Source: Paraniabella hibiscisoli (GTDB lineage Bacteria; Bacteroidota; Bacteroidia; Chitinophagales; Chitinophagaceae). From it: 64,000 bases of DNA. The stretch lies in the NCBI RefSeq assembly GCF_022512515.1, contig NZ_JAKWBK010000002.1, positions 398,885-462,884 on the forward strand, given 5' to 3'. The notes beneath the pieces are model-generated. The model did not search any database. It saw nothing but the letters and a program-made list of their open reading frames with translations, and was not told the origin of the DNA. Every line of letters starts with the position of its first letter. Position 1 is the first letter of the stretch. Below are positions 35,697-45,967 of this stretch, in pieces. The position numbers were made by a program, and so were the translations under genes.

Positions 35697-37268
35697 CTAA
35701 TTGCGTTTAACTTCTTTGGTATCCACTTCCTTTCCTACCAGTATTAACTCGTTGGTAAAAAGATTATTTTGTAAATTGATATCCTTTGTATCCGCGCCGG
35801 TTATTTCCAGGTATTTTTTGGTTTCACCAAAAGGCCAGCTGTTTTGAAGTAAAGCTCCTTTGGTATTGTTGAGTGTAATAACCGATTTATCTGCTAACGG
35901 TTTAGCAGTTTCAAAACCATTCACAAGTAAACGTTCTACATTATCTGTCTTCAATGAGCTCCCCACTGTGGTATTCACCCGTACATTATGCAATTGAATG
36001 TCTTTGGCATTCCTGATGGTAATACCCCGTTGCGCCTCAAACACTACATCATGCAAACTAATTTCACTCACAGGCATTTCCTCTATACCGTTAATATACA
36101 TCGCTTCATTCGTATAAGCCGTGATATTGCTCAGGCGTATGTTCCTGAATTTAGGTGTGCGCTCCGTAACAGGTTCAGGCGAAGACTTTCCATATTCCAT
36201 ATCCATCACAATAGCCTGGTCTTTTATATTTTTCATGATGATATTATCAACGCGAATATCCTCAACCACACCACCGCGACCTCTCATTGTTTTAAGCCGA
36301 ATACCTCTATCAGTACCATCAAATATGCAGTTGCTGATAGTAATCTTTTTACATCACCGCTCATTTCACTACCGATCACCACACCACCATGACCGCTCAA
36401 CATGGTACAATTGGTGATTGAATAATTTTCAGCAGGTCTGGCTTTGGCACGGCCCGGCTGGTCTTTACCTGATTTAATGGTGATACAATCATCTCCTACA
36501 CTAATGAAACAATCACTAATGCGTACGTTGCTGCAACTTTCGGGATTAATGCCATCTGTATTAGGCGCCAAACGCTGCGGGTTTATTACCGTTACAGCAT
36601 GAATGGTTACGTTATCGCAAAACTCCGGGTTGATGGTCCAGAAAGGAGAATTACGAAAAGTAACGCCCTGTATCAGGATATTTTTGCTATTCATAAACTG
36701 CACTAATGGCGGGCGCAGGAACCCTCTCTTCATCTGTTTAGGATCGTCGGGCAATAAGATATCTTTATTTAAACGATCAAATTCATATTGCCATTTAGAC
36801 CTCGGTTGATCAGCTTTATAGCCCTCTACAAAATCCCACCATTTTTTCCCGTGGCCGTCGATGATGCCCCTTCCGGTGATAGCAATGTTTTCTACATTAT
36901 TAGCGTAAAATAATGGTGAAAAGCTAGTAACATCTACCCCTTCGTAACGGCTTTCTACCATGGGCAGGTAATCATCAAAATCATTGCTAAAATGTAGTTC
37001 AGCACCAGCGTCAATAAAAAGAGTAATATTACTTTTGAAATGTATCGGGCCGGTAAGATATTTTCCTGCAGGGAAATACACCGTACCGCCTCCCGCTTTC
37101 GCAGCAGCATCTATCGCTTTTTTATAGCCTGTGTAGCTTTGGCACTGCTATCTTTTTTGCGCCAAACTTCGTAACATCATAATACTGTTGGGCGACTGCA
37201 CTAACACCTATGCAACAAACTATCAAAAACAAAAAAGAACGGATAATACCGGGGCAAGACCTCTTCAT
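35697..37268 (-). CDS. GH28 polygalacturonase/rhamnogalacturonase-like pectinase (frameshifted)
   Basis: It hydrolyses galacturonic acid linkages in pectin. The right-handed beta-helix carries the four GH28 signatures: NTDG (in RLAPNTDGINPESC), the catalytic DD (ISVGDDCITIKSG), SGHGGVVIGSEMSG with the conserved His, and a basic RLK-type motif (GIRLKTMRGRGG) that appears once the shift near 36290 is corrected. A second shift near 37135 hides the N-terminus; correction gives FGAKKDSSAKATQAI, the usual GH28 opening. The ATG at 37268 provides the signal peptide (IIRSFLFLIVCCIGVSAVAQ). It is the only clear backbone-cutting enzyme in this window, and it starts the tight GH28-GH95-GH2-GH78 run. Confidence 0.92.
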
Positions 37269-37455
37269 ACTATAGAATCGTTTAACTAAATTTCTTTTAA
37301 TTTGATTACGCTAACAACGTATAATAATGTTAGGTTCAAAACGTTGTGCGAAACGCAATAAAGATACCAGCCATTCCTTTAAAATTAATGGCGATATTTA
37401 TTTTCAGCTTGTACTTTTTTACTATTTGTGATTGAAGGCCCGGCCAACTTTTCAT

Positions 37456-37488
37456 CTGTTAATTATATGTCGCTCCTACGGAGCTTTA
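37456..37488. repeat. REP-like repeat, copy 1
   Basis: The core TATGTCGCTCCTACGGAGCT includes the small palindrome GCTCC-TAC-GGAGC (37472-37484). It is preceded by CTGTTAAT, shared with the second copy at 37604-37636. Such short palindromic intergenic repeats occur in many copies in Bacteroidota genomes; here I can see only these two. Confidence 0.55.
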
Positions 37489-37603
37489 TAAGTCAATTTA
37501 TAACTCCTTCTACCCATATGTAAGTACTGACGGACTTAAGATTTACGAATCCCCCCAACACAGGCTTCAGTATAACTGTAGAGTCAACAAAGTGCCTTGC
37601 TTT

Positions 37604-37636
37604 CTGTTAATCATATGTCGCTTCTACGGAGTTTAA
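37604..37636. repeat. REP-like repeat, copy 2
   Basis: CTGTTAATCATATGTCGCTT continuing CTACGGAGTTT is the same unit as 37456-37488 with four or five changes. The stem is weakened (GCTTC/GGAGT), so this copy is a degraded form. Both copies have the same orientation, 148 bp apart. Confidence 0.5.
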
Positions 37637-37906
37637 AACAAAGCACACCTCTTATTCTACCATGTTGCTGATCTTATGGTATTGTGCTACTAATGACATA
37701 ACTGCCATATATTTTTTCTAAATCGATATATGAAAATGAGGGGGCTGAATAACGTCCTCGGGAGATCGATCTAAATTATACGAACCATGTTTTCAATAAC
37801 ATTCGGTCCTGGGAGGACCTGGCATTGGTAACACAGCTCTTAATAGTCCAACAACGAGTCCTGTAAAGACGACATATTAACACAGCAGCTCAGCTTCCAG
37901 GCATCT

Positions 37907-40623
37907 TTATTCAAACAGCCAGTCTACCTGCTTCCTGTTGCCGCTTTCGTATAAACCAGCATCGTAAATGCGCAAAGGTGAATCTCCATCTACAAAACCC
38001 AGTATCAACGCTACTCCTTTCGCCAGCTTCAATGTATTATTACCCGGCTTAAACTCGTAGGTATGTACATGTAATTGTGGCATGCCCGGAATAATCATAG
38101 CATTAGCAATTTTAGTATCTGCCTGCCCGTATTCGTTTGCTGTAGCATTGGTCTCCAGTTCCGGTTGCTTCAGATAGGTGGTATCTACAGTAAAGGCCGC
38201 TTTCTGAGGTTTTAAAAATCCCACCAATATCTTCACAGGTCGCTGGTTAGTAAATGAAATTTGAGTTCCGTTCGCGATTTGTTGTTTAAAAGATGTTTTC
38301 AAACCTTTCAATCCCTTTAGCTCTCCCGCAAATGATTTTACCGCAAAGCTGGTATCCGTAAAAGGTTGTGCGAGGCTATCGATAGTATAATACCGGCTAT
38401 CGGCGGCCAATTTAACTCCTGCATTTTTCAGCAATACTACTTGTTGTGCTGCGCCGGGCTTCACCTCTTTCAAGGAATCAATTTTATGTTGAAATACAGA
38501 TAGCTCTTTTTCAAAAACGGGTAATACATCATGCCAGTTTTTATATTTTCCACCCTGCCCGGTTAGCGGAATCTTTCTGGCGCCTGTTTGCATACTGTTG
38601 GCATATAGATAAGTTCCCTTAGTTAACGCAGTAAGCTCCTTATACCATCTCACGCTTTCTTTGAGTAATGGTAAGGCTTTATCCAGATCTTTTATGTCGC
38701 TAGAATACTTATACCGTAAGACCAGCAAGGCAGCTTCTGCTTTAAAAGCAAAATGATAGGCCATAGCGCGATAGCTATATGCGTCATTCTTTAATCGCTC
38801 AAACTCATCCGTATCTTTTTCACTAGTTTCACTGCATCAATGGCCGCAACTGCTCTGTCCCCATGTGCTTTTACCTCCTTAATGATCTGAACTGGAGTCT
38901 CTCCTGTATGCTGTTTGCCGTTCCATTCTTTGTCTGCATACTCGGCCAATGACTCGCCTTCAGGACTTTCCGCCTCGTATAACAAAGTAAAGAGGCCAAA
39001 ACGATAAGGGTTGATCAGCTGTGTCATCAACATGCCCAGGTTTAATGTCTGACGATTACCATCTGTAATACCAAAACGCCTTAATAGCTTGGGCGAAATC
39101 TCTCCCATTTCTTCGTAAGATCTTAAAATATGGCCGCCATCAGCCTGAGATACGCCAAACTGATCGGCCAGGTTGCGATTCCAATAAGTAACTTCAGCAG
39201 AACGCTCTCTTTTGGCTTTCCAGGCATAACGGCTCCAGGCTTTATACCAAAGCCAGTCACGCTCGATCTGTAAAAGCCTTGCGCCGCCTTTTACACTATC
39301 AGCAGCATAAGGCCAGTCCCAGTAAGAAGCCTGTGGATATAGATGAAGGCCATTGCCGCCCATCACTTCGTGCATGCCAATTACAGAACGCTGGATAAAA
39401 TCAGCCGAGCCATAACGGAAGGGTTCCAGGTTGGCCAGTATATGCACATTCTCTATCTGAACCGAACCCAGCTTACTTAGCTTCTGGTGCAGCTCAGCCC
39501 AGGCCCCACGCGGCCGGTCGTAGGTAAGCGCTTCTCCGTTAAATTTAGCTTCAGTATATAAATTTTTATAAAGTGGCAAAGCCGCCTGCATCACTGCCGG
39601 TGCATCGGTGTCGTGCGCGCGCAGTACGATCGGAGGTTCTTCAGTTTTCCCTAAAGCTTTTAAACCATCCTTTACACCGGGTATAATTGTTTTGGTAAAC
39701 CAATTGATATCATCCTGTCCCACCCCTTCCATGGCTTCACCCAGACACACCATTAGTCCTACATTGGGATATTTTTCTACGAAAGCTGCAATAGATTTTT
39801 GGGTATAATCTGCAATAACAGGAATAATGGGTCTTTCCCGCTCCTGTGTTTTAATACCATGCTTCTCGGCAAAGGGTTTTGAAACAATGATATTATAAAA
39901 CATCTGGATCACCCAAATACCACGTTTATCAGCTTCTGCTGTGAGGAAACCAAAAATCTCCTCATTCATTTTAAAAGTTGCATCATCCACCTCAACCGCA
40001 TAAGGATAATCTTTCAATTTAACCAGTGAAGCAAAAGGATGACCATTCCAAAGGTAGAGCGAGTTCATACGGTTGTTTACCATCGAATCCAACACCTGTA
40101 TCCATAACTTTTTATCGTATAGCCATGGAAATGTTTGGGGTGTATAAGGATACTCGTAAACGGTGCGACCTGGTAAATAGTAAGGCTTTTGTAACCCGAT
40201 ACACTCGCCACGCAATACCATTTCAGGTGCATCCTGTAAGTTCAGAGAAGCTGGCAATTTTTTCAACTCAGATGATTGGTCCGCCAGCTCTAAACAGCCA
40301 TATAATATACCTGAAGCATCAGCACCCGATATATGGGTTATATTTTTTGAAGACTGAATGGAAAATCCTTCTTTTTTAAGATCGCTATTAAAATTTGCGT
40401 CAATAAAAATCGTTGTTTGATTAGCCGGAACCTTCTTACCTGCGGTTGCCACAACAGAAACCATGTATCCGATCTGCTGCAGTTTACTTTTCAATAAGTC
40501 TACCCCGTATACAACCCTCTGTTGCTTTTGAAGGGGATTAACAATCACTACTTTTTCTGCTATAGCTGCTGAAGAGGTATTGGCCCAAATAAGGAATACC
40601 AACAGCCAGGTCATTTTACTCAT
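37907..40623 (-). CDS. Large secreted hydrolase with GH67/GH20-like N-terminal domain (one frameshift)
   Basis: Exact activity unknown. The signal peptide follows MSKMTWLL (VFLIWANTSSAAIAE). Residues about 25-150 look like the small alpha/beta domain that precedes the barrel in GH67 alpha-glucuronidases and GH20 enzymes (TTIFIDANFNSDLKKEGF, ISGADASGILYGCLELAD). A TIM-barrel-like region follows with NRMNSLYLWNGHPF, CLGEAMEGVGQDDINWF and LHLYPQASYWDWPY, then a helical C-terminal region. The frame breaks at a five-base run (38816-38820); one extra base joins VKLVKK to DTDEFERLKNDAYSYRAMAYHF and gives 906 codons. Its ATG overlaps the oxidoreductase stop by 4 nt when that gene is corrected. An alpha-glucuronidase-type role in a pectin PUL is a reasonable guess. 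Confidence 0.65.
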
Positions 40624-41700
40624 TCGCCCGAATCTGTTATTATGTTCAAAAAAATCATCTGTTATCACGCCACCTTTGCCGTTGCTGTTATAAGCTGCTT
40701 CAACGCAGATCATTGTTTCCAGCGCATCGTCAATACTATTTTCAGGTTTATTAATGATACCTGCTTTTGCCAACTGCATCTGCTGCATGGTGCCGATAAA
40801 TGCATGAGGGAACCAGGTTCCTTCTATTACTTTTGTTTGCCACTGCGCCTTCCCTCCTTCTTCAGCAATGATATATTCAAAACTATCAGCCACACCGTGT
40901 GGATAATTGATCAATGCACCGAAGGTTATTTTAATCGCTCCCTGAGTGCCTTCAATTTTCACATACGACTCCTGTTTCTGATAGCTGTAATTATGATTAT
41001 GATTCGTATGAATTACGGCACGAACCATATCGCCGTAGTCCATTATAATATTAGACTTAACCGAAGCCAGTTGGGTTGCTTCAGGATGCTTAAAAGTTCG
41101 GGCATATACTTTTGAAGGGGTGCCTAAAAAAGAACGGATCAGATCTACATAGTGGATACTATGATAGTTGATCTCCATTCTTTCTTTGGAAAATAAGAAC
41201 TCCCATAAATTCCAGGGCGTATGCACATTTACATACACTTCCAGGTCTGTTATGGGTCCTATCTTCCCATCGGCAATCATTTTTCTCGCTTCCAGCATAT
41301 AAGGTGCAAAGCGCATCTGGAAATTGACTCCCGCCAACAGGTGTTTCTTTTTAGCAAGCGCATGAATGGCTTTTGCCTCTTCGAGACTTTCACCATAAGG
41401 CTTTTGTATCAGTATGGTTGCACCCTCAGGTAACAATTCTAATACGGGGATAATCTCCGATGCAGGCAAAGCAAAATCATATACCACATCCGTACCATGG
41501 GCTGCCACCATTTCTTCCAGGTTCTCATAAACTTTTTCAATGCCAAATTTCTCAGCCAGAGCTTGCGCCTTCTGCTTATTACGGTTTACTATGCCGGCAA
41601 CCTTAAAGCCTGCTATCTGGTACGCTGGTAAATGAGCATCGGCTACTATACCGCCGGCTCCAATAATACAAATCGGTGCTCCCGCTTTATCATTAGTCAT
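40620..41700 (-). CDS. Gfo/Idh/MocA-family NAD(P)-dependent oxidoreductase
   Basis: A cytoplasmic sugar or polyol dehydrogenase. The N-terminal Rossmann fold has ICIIGAGGIVADAHLPAYQ as dinucleotide-binding loop, the LIQKPYGESLEEA segment holds the conserved Lys-Pro, and the C-terminal domain has INYHSIHYVDLIRSFLG with the likely catalytic His. In the printed sequence the frame runs through into the next hydrolase. A seven-base run at 40648-40654 is probably one base too long: removing one base gives DDFLNIITDSGE and a TGA overlapping the next ATG (40620-40623), and the length becomes 1080 nt. There is no signal peptide. It starts 1 nt after the rhaT stop. Substrate unknown; a rhamnose- or uronate-derived sugar is likely. 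Confidence 0.82.
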
Positions 41701-41701
41701 A

Positions 41702-42727
41702 TCAGGTTCCTCCCAGGTAATTACCGTAAGTAAGCACTACTACGGCTAATAAAAGAATAAATAGGGCAAAGCCAAGTGCTTTGCGCGTTACAGCCCTCGT
41801 AGCTTTCCACTCCTTCAAAATAACACCAACGAGTGAGCTAAAAAACACAAGCATGATCATGTGTATGGCCCAGCTTGAAAATTCATATTTTCCCAATCTT
41901 ACATGTCCTAATCCATAAAAGAAAAACTGACCATACCAAAGCATGCCTGTAATCAAAGCCATCAGGTAATTAGTTCCCAATCCACTTTGTTTGGTGGATG
42001 CATATTCAGAAAGGGTTTTATTTTTAAGATGTAACCACAATGTATAAACTAATGTGGTAACAAATGCTCCTGTATTGGAAAACAGGTATACTACATTTAC
42101 CTGAAAATCGCCGGCTCCATAATTGGCTGCTATGTCTGATATAGGTTTGCCTGCATTGATGGCAAAACCATAAAAAGCTGATAGCACACCTGCCAGCAGA
42201 CAAAGCGGTAATCCTTTTTTAAAGGAAAAACCAGCCTGGTTTTGCGCAACGTCTTTTTCCTTTAAACGACCGGCGAGGCCACAAAACGCAATACCCGCTG
42301 CACCCAGGATCACACCGGTTAAGATCCACTGCCCTCCCGTACCACTTAACGCTTCGCCCAATGTACCGGCCATCATTGGTGGAACCAGGGTTCCTAAAAC
42401 GCAGGATATACCTACGGATATGGCATAAGTTAAAGAAAAGCCTATATGTTTAATGGCCATGCCAAAAGCAGTTCCACCAACACCATAAGCCATACCCAGC
42501 AGGAAAGAATTACGCATAGCTTCACCTGGAGCATCGGATAACACTTTACCCAAAGATGGAATAGTAAGCCATGCTACCAGGATGGGTAACAGCAGCCAGC
42601 AAACCGATGCCTGCGCCAGCCAGTAAGTTTGCCAGCTCCAGCCTTTTACTTTCTTCTCGGGAGTATAGCATAAGGATGCCGAAGCAGCTCCAACTCCATG
42701 AAAAAATATACCGCCAAATAGTTGCAT
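41702..42727 (-). CDS. rhaT: L-rhamnose/proton symporter RhaT
   Basis: An inner-membrane importer of L-rhamnose. The 341-residue protein has about ten hydrophobic helices and closely follows RhaT: GIFFHGVGAASASLCYTP and KKVKGWSWQTYW near the N-terminus, GMAIKHIGFSLTYAISVGI, a SAFYGFAINAGKPI block, and LMALITGMLWYGQFFFYGLG with GVILKEWK near the end. The start fits the N-terminus of known RhaT proteins. The frame is intact. Its place between a lactonase-like amidohydrolase and a sugar dehydrogenase makes import of rhamnose released by the GH78 enzyme the natural role. No rhaA, rhaB or rhaD lies in the window, so the catabolic route is not visible here. Confidence 0.92.
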   Translation of the reverse strand: MQLFGGIFFHGVGAASASLCYTPEKKVKGWSWQTYWLAQASVCWLLLPILVAWLTIPSLGKVLSDAPGEAMRNSFLLGMAYGVGGTAFGMAIKHIGFSLTYAISVGISCVLGTLVPPMMAGTLGEALSGTGGQWILTGVILGAAGIAFCGLAGRLKEKDVAQNQAGFSFKKGLPLCLLAGVLSAFYGFAINAGKPISDIAANYGAGDFQVNVVYLFSNTGAFVTTLVYTLWLHLKNKTLSEYASTKQSGLGTNYLMALITGMLWYGQFFFYGLGHVRLGKYEFSSWAIHMIMLVFFSSLVGVILKEWKATRAVTRKALGFALFILLLAVVVLTYGNYLGGT

Positions 42728-42760
42728 GCCTGAGGTAGTTTGTAGAACCGGGGCTCTCGT

Positions 42761-43612
42761 TTAAAGGTTAAGGTTATAAAATGCTACTGCGTTCTCGCTG
42801 AAAATCCTGTTTCTTGTATGTTCGTCTGAAACCAATTCTTCGATCACCTGTTTATATACCGACCAGGTTTTTACATACGAACCGCCTAATAAGGATACCG
42901 GCCAGTCGCCACCCAGGAAACAACGATCGGTGCCAAATTCAGTCAATACGAAATCGATATAGGGTTTAATACCTTCTACCGTAAAGTTTTCTTTTCCGGC
43001 TGTAGTTCCCAGGCCCGATATCTTAGCGTAAAATTGAGAATTTGTTGCAGCTTCTTTCATGAGGTTACCCCATTCCCCGAATCTTTCTCCTGCCTGTATA
43101 GGTGGCTGATTAAGATGGTCGAATACCATTTTAAGATCGGGAACTTTTGCAGCAACTTCGAGCGCTGCCTGAATATGGGCAGTCTTTACACCTACTACAT
43201 CAAAAGGAAGATGACGTGCTGATAATAATTGCAGGCTTTCGATAACAGCATGCTGTAGCAGCCAACGGTCATCAGCCTCATCATGAATTAAATGCCGCAC
43301 ACCCTTAAAATATTTTTCTTCCGATACCACCGATTGCAATAACTGCTCTGTTTTCGAAGGATTTAAAAGCGGCAACCAACCTACAACACCTTTGATCCAG
43401 TCATGCTTCACGGCAGCCTCTATCATCAATGCCGTATCATCCAGGGTATTATCAGCCTGCACAATTATTCCGCCTTCTACCGAAGCGGTTAAACGAAGTT
43501 CTTCGAGATCTTCGAGACTGTAATTTTTATTGAGTAAATCCGGTGCAGCTTTCAACCAGTCATAGGCAGACCGTTCCAGATTCCAGATATGTACATGCGT
43601 ATCGATTATCAT
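42761..43612 (-). CDS. COG3618 amidohydrolase, L-fuconolactonase/rhamnonolactonase-like
   Basis: A cytoplasmic metal-dependent lactonase of the amidohydrolase-2 family. The opening MIIDTHVHIWNLERSAYDWL holds the first HxH metal site, KGVRHLIHDEADDRWL is the typical second segment, VFDHLNQP supplies a later His and FLGGDWPVSLLGG the C-terminal Asp. Length (283) is normal and the frame is intact. Relatives open sugar lactones such as L-fuconolactone or L-rhamnonolactone in the oxidative, phosphate-free pathways. Next to rhaT a rhamnono-lactone substrate is an attractive inference, but other lactones or dicarboxylates are possible. The gene lies 33 nt before rhaT. Confidence 0.82.
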   Translation of the reverse strand: MIIDTHVHIWNLERSAYDWLKAAPDLLNKNYSLEDLEELRLTASVEGGIIVQADNTLDDTALMIEAAVKHDWIKGVVGWLPLLNPSKTEQLLQSVVSEEKYFKGVRHLIHDEADDRWLLQHAVIESLQLLSARHLPFDVVGVKTAHIQAALEVAAKVPDLKMVFDHLNQPPIQAGERFGEWGNLMKEAATNSQFYAKISGLGTTAGKENFTVEGIKPYIDFVLTEFGTDRCFLGGDWPVSLLGGSYVKTWSVYKQVIEELVSDEHTRNRIFSENAVAFYNLNL

Positions 43613-43656
43613 AATGGACTTTCAATCTTTGAATACCGATACCAGGCCATTATAGC

Positions 43657-44827
43657 TTATTTGGCATCAATAATTTCGGGTTTTACACCGATTTCAAATT
43701 TAAGGTCAATTTCGTTATTATGTTCTCCCAAACCCGGCGCTCCGGTACTTCCGGACAGATACTGAGTATCTATGGTAATAGGCGACCTGGTTGTTTTAAT
43801 GGAAATACCATTAGTCGTTTTAACAACTACTTCCATATTTAAAGCCTGGTAGCCTTCCTCTTTTGTCAACTGCTCGTAATCCAATACCCTGGAACACCAG
43901 ATACCGGCCGGTTCGAGTATATCTAACCAATAAGACGTCGTATTGTTGAGAAGATGGCGGGCCAGTGCCGATTTTATTTCATCTCTTTTATCAAACCAGT
44001 CTGCTTTTTCGCTATAAATGGCCAGTTCGTCACATCCTGTCAATATGCCCAGCTGAATAATATCGGCCATAGCCAAAGCAATAAAATCATCCTTTGTTTG
44101 ATAAATACCGTAGGGTGCGGCAACATAAGCATGTCCGCTATTTACTGCGCTTCGTTGAGGCAATTGCCCCCGTCATTATAATAACAGGTTAATACTTCAA
44201 ACTGGAAGTCCAAAGCGCTTTCCAGCATACTCACTTCAATGCTTCCGCCTTCACCCGTAACACCTTTTTGATATAAAAGCGCCAGTATACCCTGAGCCAG
44301 GTGCGCCCCTGCCAGCATATCCACTACAGAAACGCCCATAGGTGTGGGATTAGCAGTACTACTATTATTCAGCCAGGCAAGGCCCGAAATAGATTGTAAT
44401 AATAAATCCTGTCCCGGCAGTTTTTTCCATTCTCCTTCGTCTCCATAGCCAGTTATGCTCGCATAAACTATCGAAGGATTGATTTCCTTCACACTTTCAT
44501 AATCAAAGCCCAGCCGCTCCATAACGCCCGGACGAAAATTATGCATCACCACATCCGCCTTTTTAATCAGCTCTTTAATTCTGAATACATCGTCAGGATT
44601 CTTCAAATCGGCGGCGTAGCTTTTTTATTACGGTTGATTGCATGAAAAATAGAAGACTCTCCGTCTATCATCACATCCGAAACATAGAGCTCCCTGCAAA
44701 TATCGCCGGTACCCGGTTTCTCAATCTTTATTACTTCCGCACCAAAATCTGCCAGGCATAAAGACGCCGAAGGACCAGATAAGAACTGGCTGAAGTCTAC
44801 AACTAATATATCCTGTAGCAGTTTCAT
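43657..44827 (-). CDS. CaiB/BaiF family CoA-transferase, copy 2 (two frameshifts)
   Basis: A class III CoA-transferase moving CoA between carboxylic acids. The start is MKLLQDILVVDFSQFLSGPS. The family's N-terminal nucleotide-like fold has LADFGAEVIKIEKPGTGD with the likely catalytic Asp in the following LKNPDD segment, then ADVVMHNFRPGVMERLGFDY and the linker domain YVAAPYGIYQTKDDFIALAM. The frame breaks at an A run near 44620 (KKATPPI should be KKSYAADLKNPDD) and near 44165. Two missing bases give 391 codons. It is a tandem paralogue of the next gene, with 3 nt between them. Two different copies suggest a heteromeric enzyme or two substrates. Confidence 0.88.
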
Positions 44828-44830
44828 TAT

Positions 44831-45967
44831 TTATAAAAGTTCTTCCTTTATTTTTTGGGTATGTTGTCCTAATAAGGGGGCTGGTTTATTTGAAAACAGG
44901 CGCCTGCCATTAATCTTTATAGGGCACCGCGTTGTGAGATAACTCTCTTCACTATTCACCACCACACTGTTTTCCATCTGAACGCTTTTATACAGATCCG
45001 TTTTCCGAAGCGCATTCCAGTCATTTATTTCGGACGCCCATAATCCCGCTGCTTTCAAACGCTCCAGCCAGTAGGCATTATTTTGGGTAAGCAGTTTAGC
45101 CGCTATGATAGATTTTATTTCATCTCGTTTTGCAAAAACATCTGCCTGCGAATATTGTTCCAACTCAGCTATAAACAACACTTCTCTCAACTGGGGAATG
45201 CTCATCATTGCCAGTGCGATATGACCATCTGCTGTTTTATAAATGCCATACGGTGCACCCAGTAAAGGATTTCCGTTACTTACGGCGCTTCTTTTGATTC
45301 CTTGTTTACTGTGGTAATGCGTAGTAAATAGCTCAAACTGAAGGCTGATGGCTGATTCCAATAAGCTTAATTCTACATAAGCGCCTAACCCGGTCTTCTG
45401 TCTTCTGATCAAAGCGGCCAATATGCCCTGCACTGTATGAATACCGCAAATACTGTCAACAACAGATAAACCAAAAGGCATTGGTCCGTCTCCATGATCG
45501 CCTGTGGTGTAGGCAAGGCCTGAGAGCGATTGTATCAGCAAATCCTGTCCCGGTTTACTTTTCCAGGGTCCTTTTTTACCATAGCCGGTTATTTCGGCAT
45601 ATACAATACGCTCGTTTATTTTCTGCACATCGGTGTAAGAAAGGCCTATTTTCTCCATAACACCCGGCCTGAAATTATGCGTGAGCACATCTGCTTTCCC
45701 GATCAGCTTTTTCACCAGGTCAAGATCATCGGGGTTCTTTAGATCCGCTGTAAAACTCTCCTTATTTCGATTGATGGCGTGAAAGTTTAAAGCATCCTCT
45801 CCTACCCAAAGGTTTTTTATCGACAATTTCCGGCACGGATCTCCACCTCCGGGTCGTTCTATTTTTATAACCCGCGCACCCAGATCAGCCAAACGTAAAC
45901 CGGCCGATGGACCTGACAGGTATTGGCTAAACTCTAAAACAATTAAACCTTTTAAGGGCAACAACAT
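44831..45967 (-). CDS. CaiB/BaiF family CoA-transferase, copy 1
   Basis: An intact class III CoA-transferase of 378 residues. It begins LLPLKGLIVLEFSQYLSGPS, then ADLGARVIKIERPGGGDPC, FTADLKNPDDLDLVKKL with the expected catalytic Asp region, VLTHNFRPGVMEKIGLSY, and PYGIYKTADGHIALAMMSI. The start overlaps the stop of the solute-binding-like gene (TGATG), so the genes are translationally coupled. It shares motif order and most landmark residues with copy 2. Acid substrate unknown; the neighbours (MaoC hydratase, lactonase, RhaT) suggest a carboxylate from sugar breakdown. Confidence 0.9.
   Translation of the reverse strand: MLLPLKGLIVLEFSQYLSGPSAGLRLADLGARVIKIERPGGGDPCRKLSIKNLWVGEDALNFHAINRNKESFTADLKNPDDLDLVKKLIGKADVLTHNFRPGVMEKIGLSYTDVQKINERIVYAEITGYGKKGPWKSKPGQDLLIQSLSGLAYTTGDHGDGPMPFGLSVVDSICGIHTVQGILAALIRRQKTGLGAYVELSLLESAISLQFELFTTHYHSKQGIKRSAVSNGNPLLGAPYGIYKTADGHIALAMMSIPQLREVLFIAELEQYSQADVFAKRDEIKSIIAAKLLTQNNAYWLERLKAAGLWASEINDWNALRKTDLYKSVQMENSVVVNSEESYLTTRCPIKINGRRLFSNKPAPLLGQHTQKIKEELL

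Larger units (their letters stand above)
37269..37906. other. Intergenic region with REP-like repeats and a hairpin
   Basis: About 640 nt without a gene. It holds two ~32-bp direct repeats (37456-37488 and 37604-37636), and a small hairpin GGTCC-TGGGA-GGACC (37805-37819) about 90 nt after the stop of the upstream hydrolase. It splits the long minus-strand gene train into two parts, so GH28 probably has its own promoter here. I could not find a good TTTG/TANNTTTG pair. Confidence 0.55.

Noticed and set aside
36121..36417. Plus-strand frame of 98 codons over the GH28 gene
   Set aside because: Antisense shadow of a well-supported pectinase.
37441..37640. CRISPR array
   Set aside because: Only two degraded repeats 148 bp apart with no regular spacers and no cas genes.
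40620..40660. Programmed ribosomal frameshifting at the oxidoreductase-hydrolase junction
   Set aside because: The seven-base run could be slippery, but the same kind of run error occurs across the window and the fused product would bury a signal peptide inside a cytoplasmic protein.
40642..41115. 157-codon plus-strand frame over the oxidoreductase
   Set aside because: Antisense shadow; low-complexity, cysteine- and phenylalanine-rich translation without a domain.
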